A DNA stretch of 8,222 bases, taken from NCBI GenBank assembly GCA_947445425.1, contig CANFFA010000085.1, positions 1 through 8,222 on the forward strand, written 5' to 3'. Under the pieces are notes generated by a model. It was not told the DNA's origin. It was given only the letters and a program-made list of their open reading frames with translations, and did not search any database. The position numbers were made by a program, and so were the translations under genes. Shown here piece after piece: positions 6,942 to 8,222 of the stretch (within the stretch, counting starts at the first letter, position 1; every line of letters begins with the position of its first letter). Origin of the DNA: Paludibacteraceae bacterium (GTDB taxonomy: Bacteria > Bacteroidota > Bacteroidia > Bacteroidales > Paludibacteraceae).

Positions 6942-7676
6942 TTAATGTGCGTGTCCAAAATGTGAAAAGTATTCAATGACCACATAAATTCCTACAAGAA
7001 TAAAGATGATGGCAGTACTTCGACGAAACCAAACTTCAAAGACTTGGATTTTATTGTAGAAATTACCGATGCCAGCAAAGCTATAGGCCAATATCCAAGC
7101 AATAATCATTACTGGAAGTCCAGTGCCCAAAGCAAAAACAATTGCCAATAATAAACCAGCTGGCTCAGCTAAAGTAAGGGGTATCAAGCCACCAAAGAAA
7201 AGCACGCCACTGTAAGGACAAAAAGCCAAAGAGAAAATAATGCCTAGAAATAGTGACCATTTGGCACTTCCAGATTTTGATTTTTGAATTAACCTTTCAC
7301 TAAAACTTTCAGAGGAATGATGTGTAGAAGTGTGTTTATGAAATTTAAAGAATTCAAGCATAAACAAACCGCCTATAATCAGAAAAGGTCCTAGTAACAT
7401 TTCTCCATAGGTCTCGAAAAACTGTTGAGTGGGCAATACGCTTCCACCCATCACAAAAATGGCAGCAAGCGCCGTAAAAGCGATGATTTTGCCTAATACG
7501 TACATCATTCCATTGCGAATGATTTGTTGTTTGCTTTTTACATCTTTACTTAAAAAGCCAATCGCAGTTACATTGGTACAAAGTGGACATGGACTGATAG
7601 TAGTCATCAACCCAAGAATAAAGGCGGTAAGGACAGGAAAAGTTGAATTGGCTAGAAATTGATGAAGAAATTCCAT
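6942..7676 (-). CDS. six-helix membrane permease of the CcdA/DsbD-like superfamily, ArsG-like
   Basis: A 244-residue polytopic inner-membrane protein with about six hydrophobic segments (roughly 14-36, 57-77, 92-110, 142-168, 172-200, 218-237). The first helix carries ISPCPLCTN (Cys30, Cys33) and the fourth FCPYSG (Cys153), the placing of the two redox cysteines in CcdA/DsbD-type membrane domains. The SPCPL-x-TN motif, helix spacing and length best match the group annotated as ArsG, an efflux permease for aromatic arsenicals; as I recall that family, the residue after SPCPL is usually Ala rather than Cys. The usual ArsG partners (ArsF-like protein, thioredoxin) are not in the window, so arsenical transport is a family label, not a demonstrated role. 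Electron transfer or metal transport are alternatives. The loop after helix 3 (His113, 115, 119, 120) and the C-terminus (FGHAH) are histidine-rich, perhaps metal-binding. The ATG at 7676 precedes helix 1 directly. The gene converges on glnS and diverges from the small secreted-protein gene. Confidence 0.8.
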   Translation of the reverse strand: MEFLHQFLANSTFPVLTAFILGLMTTISPCPLCTNVTAIGFLSKDVKSKQQIIRNGMMYVLGKIIAFTALAAIFVMGGSVLPTQQFFETYGEMLLGPFLIIGGLFMLEFFKFHKHTSTHHSSESFSERLIQKSKSGSAKWSLFLGIIFSLAFCPYSGVLFFGGLIPLTLAEPAGLLLAIVFALGTGLPVMIIAWILAYSFAGIGNFYNKIQVFEVWFRRSTAIIFILVGIYVVIEYFSHFGHAH

Positions 7677-7781
7677 ACAAAATAATTGGTTTATTGAAAA
7701 ACGGAGAGTTTGCTAGATGAAAAGGATTTGGCATGGTCATTGTTACACAATTGAGCAGCTCTAAAATCACAAAAATTGCTT
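7677..7781. promoter_or_regulatory. divergent intergenic region between the permease and the LTxxQ-like protein gene
   Basis: These 105 bp separate two genes read in opposite directions, so promoters for both are expected here. I find no exact TAnnTTTG box on either strand. The closest on the - strand is TTATTTTG, ending 1 base before the permease ATG, with one consensus mismatch; that position would put the transcript start inside the gene. No ribosome site is seen for either gene. The regulatory role is inferred from layout alone. Confidence 0.35.
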
Positions 7782-8159
7782 ATGAACGGACCTATATTGA
7801 AGCTAATTTTGATTCTATTTACCTCCATCTGTTTTACAGCCGATGGTCAGGAAAAAACTAAAATACCTGACAGGACTATTGAACAAGAGGCTTTTAAGCA
7901 AACAGAAAAGCTTCAACAAGAGTTGAATTTAAGTGCAGAACAAAGTCGACAAATGTACGAAATAAATTTGCGATATGCACGCATGCGCCAGGAAGAAACA
8001 ACAAGATCTAAAGCCATGGAGCGAATAAAAAATAAAAATGCTGAGATTCAACTTATTCTTAATAGCTTCCAAAAAGAGCGACTCTTAAATAAACAATACG
8101 AACGCAGTAATTTAAATAATAGGTATAGGCGTTTAGACCGCAGGATTTCTGACGAATAA
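7782..8159 (+). CDS. small secreted LTxxQ-like (Spy/CpxP-type) protein
   Basis: This encodes 125 residues from the ATG at 7782; a TTG six bases earlier is in frame but less likely. Residues about 5-19 are a hydrophobic signal segment (KLILILFTSICFTA) and the likely signal peptidase I cut is around ADG-QEK, residues 20-23; no lipobox cysteine is evident. The mature part is highly charged and predicted helical. LNLSAEQSRQMYEINL (48-63) resembles the LTxxQ motif of Spy/CpxP-type periplasmic proteins, and ILNSFQKERLLNKQYE (92-107) looks like the usual second, weaker helix pair. The C-terminus is Arg-rich (YRRLDRRISDE). Spy and CpxP are chaperone or envelope-stress proteins, and Bacteroidota carry many short relatives of unknown role, so the function stays open. 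Its divergent neighbour is a membrane permease; shared regulation is possible but unproven. Confidence is good that it is a real secreted protein and moderate for the family. Confidence 0.75.
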   Translation: MNGPILKLILILFTSICFTADGQEKTKIPDRTIEQEAFKQTEKLQQELNLSAEQSRQMYEINLRYARMRQEETTRSKAMERIKNKNAEIQLILNSFQKERLLNKQYERSNLNNRYRRLDRRISDE

Positions 8160-8162
8160 CAC

Positions 8163-8170
8163 TACCTTTG
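8163..8170 (+). promoter_or_regulatory. Bacteroidota-type -7 promoter box at the right edge
   Basis: TACCTTTG matches TAnnTTTG exactly and begins 3 bases after the stop of the LTxxQ-like gene. An ATG lies 4 bases past the box at 8175, so a transcript starting at the usual distance would begin at or next to that codon and have almost no leader. No clear -33 TTTG is visible at the expected spacing within the end of the preceding gene. Confidence 0.45.
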
Positions 8171-8174
8171 TCAG

Positions 8175-8222
8175 ATGGAAACAAGAGACAAATTTATTGG
8201 ACTAAATTCAATAACGTTCACG
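8175..8222 (+). CDS. possible start of a further gene, cut by the window edge
   Basis: An ATG at 8175 opens a frame of 16 codons, METRDKFIGLNSITFT, running off the window without a stop. It follows an exact -7 promoter box and lies 15 bp after the previous stop codon, in the same direction, which supports a real gene start. The piece is too short to identify. The GLNSITF segment faintly recalls the N-terminus of IS1595/ISXO2-type transposases in memory, but I would not assign that from 16 residues. If the true start lies beyond the window, this stretch would instead be the leader. Confidence 0.35.
   Translation, partial: METRDKFIGLNSITFT

Noticed and set aside
7429..7770. Open frames overlapping the permease start (one on +, one on -)
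   Set aside because: The permease frame explains the stretch with proper membrane helices; the others have no motif. The - strand one shares the permease's upstream DNA but reads in the wrong frame.
1..8222. A novel defence, mobile or biosynthetic system
   Set aside because: Most of the coding sequence is housekeeping (lipid A and tRNA charging), no transposase, integrase, nuclease cluster or toxin-antitoxin pair is visible, and the remaining genes are single members of known families.

Overview
The window comes from a member of the Bacteroidota, and the protein sequences look most like Bacteroidales. The clearest marker is a single gene fusing LpxC to FabZ, placed between lpxD and lpxA and preceded by an HD-domain phosphohydrolase gene; this order is characteristic of the phylum. 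The DNA is AT-rich, start codons lack strong Shine-Dalgarno sequences, and two sites match the Bacteroidota -7 promoter box TAnnTTTG. There is no rRNA, tRNA, CRISPR array or complete insertion sequence.

Left part (1-4680), lipid A cluster on the + strand: the 3' portion of an HD phosphohydrolase gene cut by the window edge; a short intergenic stretch with a perfect 18-bp palindrome, a degenerate 18-bp tandem duplication and a -7 box; then lpxD, lpxC-fabZ (overlapping lpxD by 4 bp) and lpxA (88 bp further on). These supply the first three lipid A acylation/deacetylation steps: LpxA adds the first 3-hydroxyacyl chain to UDP-GlcNAc, LpxC removes the N-acetyl group, and LpxD adds the second chain to the freed amine. 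The FabZ domain runs the fatty-acid dehydration step that competes for the same 3-hydroxyacyl-ACP pool. An intrinsic terminator closes the unit.

Middle (4729-6941): glnS (glutaminyl-tRNA synthetase) is a monocistronic gene. It is followed by 518 bp without a gene, but not without structure: this stretch holds a bidirectional terminator hairpin and, on either side of it, two long inverted repeats whose arms are built from tandem 8-bp units (ACGCAAAG-like in one, MCACAAAG-like in the other). This is the most unusual part of the window.

Right part (6942-8222): a six-helix membrane permease of the CcdA/ArsG-like type on the - strand, a divergently transcribed small secreted protein with an LTxxQ-like (Spy/CpxP) motif, and at the edge a -7 box directly followed by the first 16 codons of a possible further gene.

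I see no convincing new multi-gene system. The core genes are ordinary; the interest lies in the octamer-periodic repeat elements, the permease with an extra cysteine, and the possible leaderless start at the right edge.
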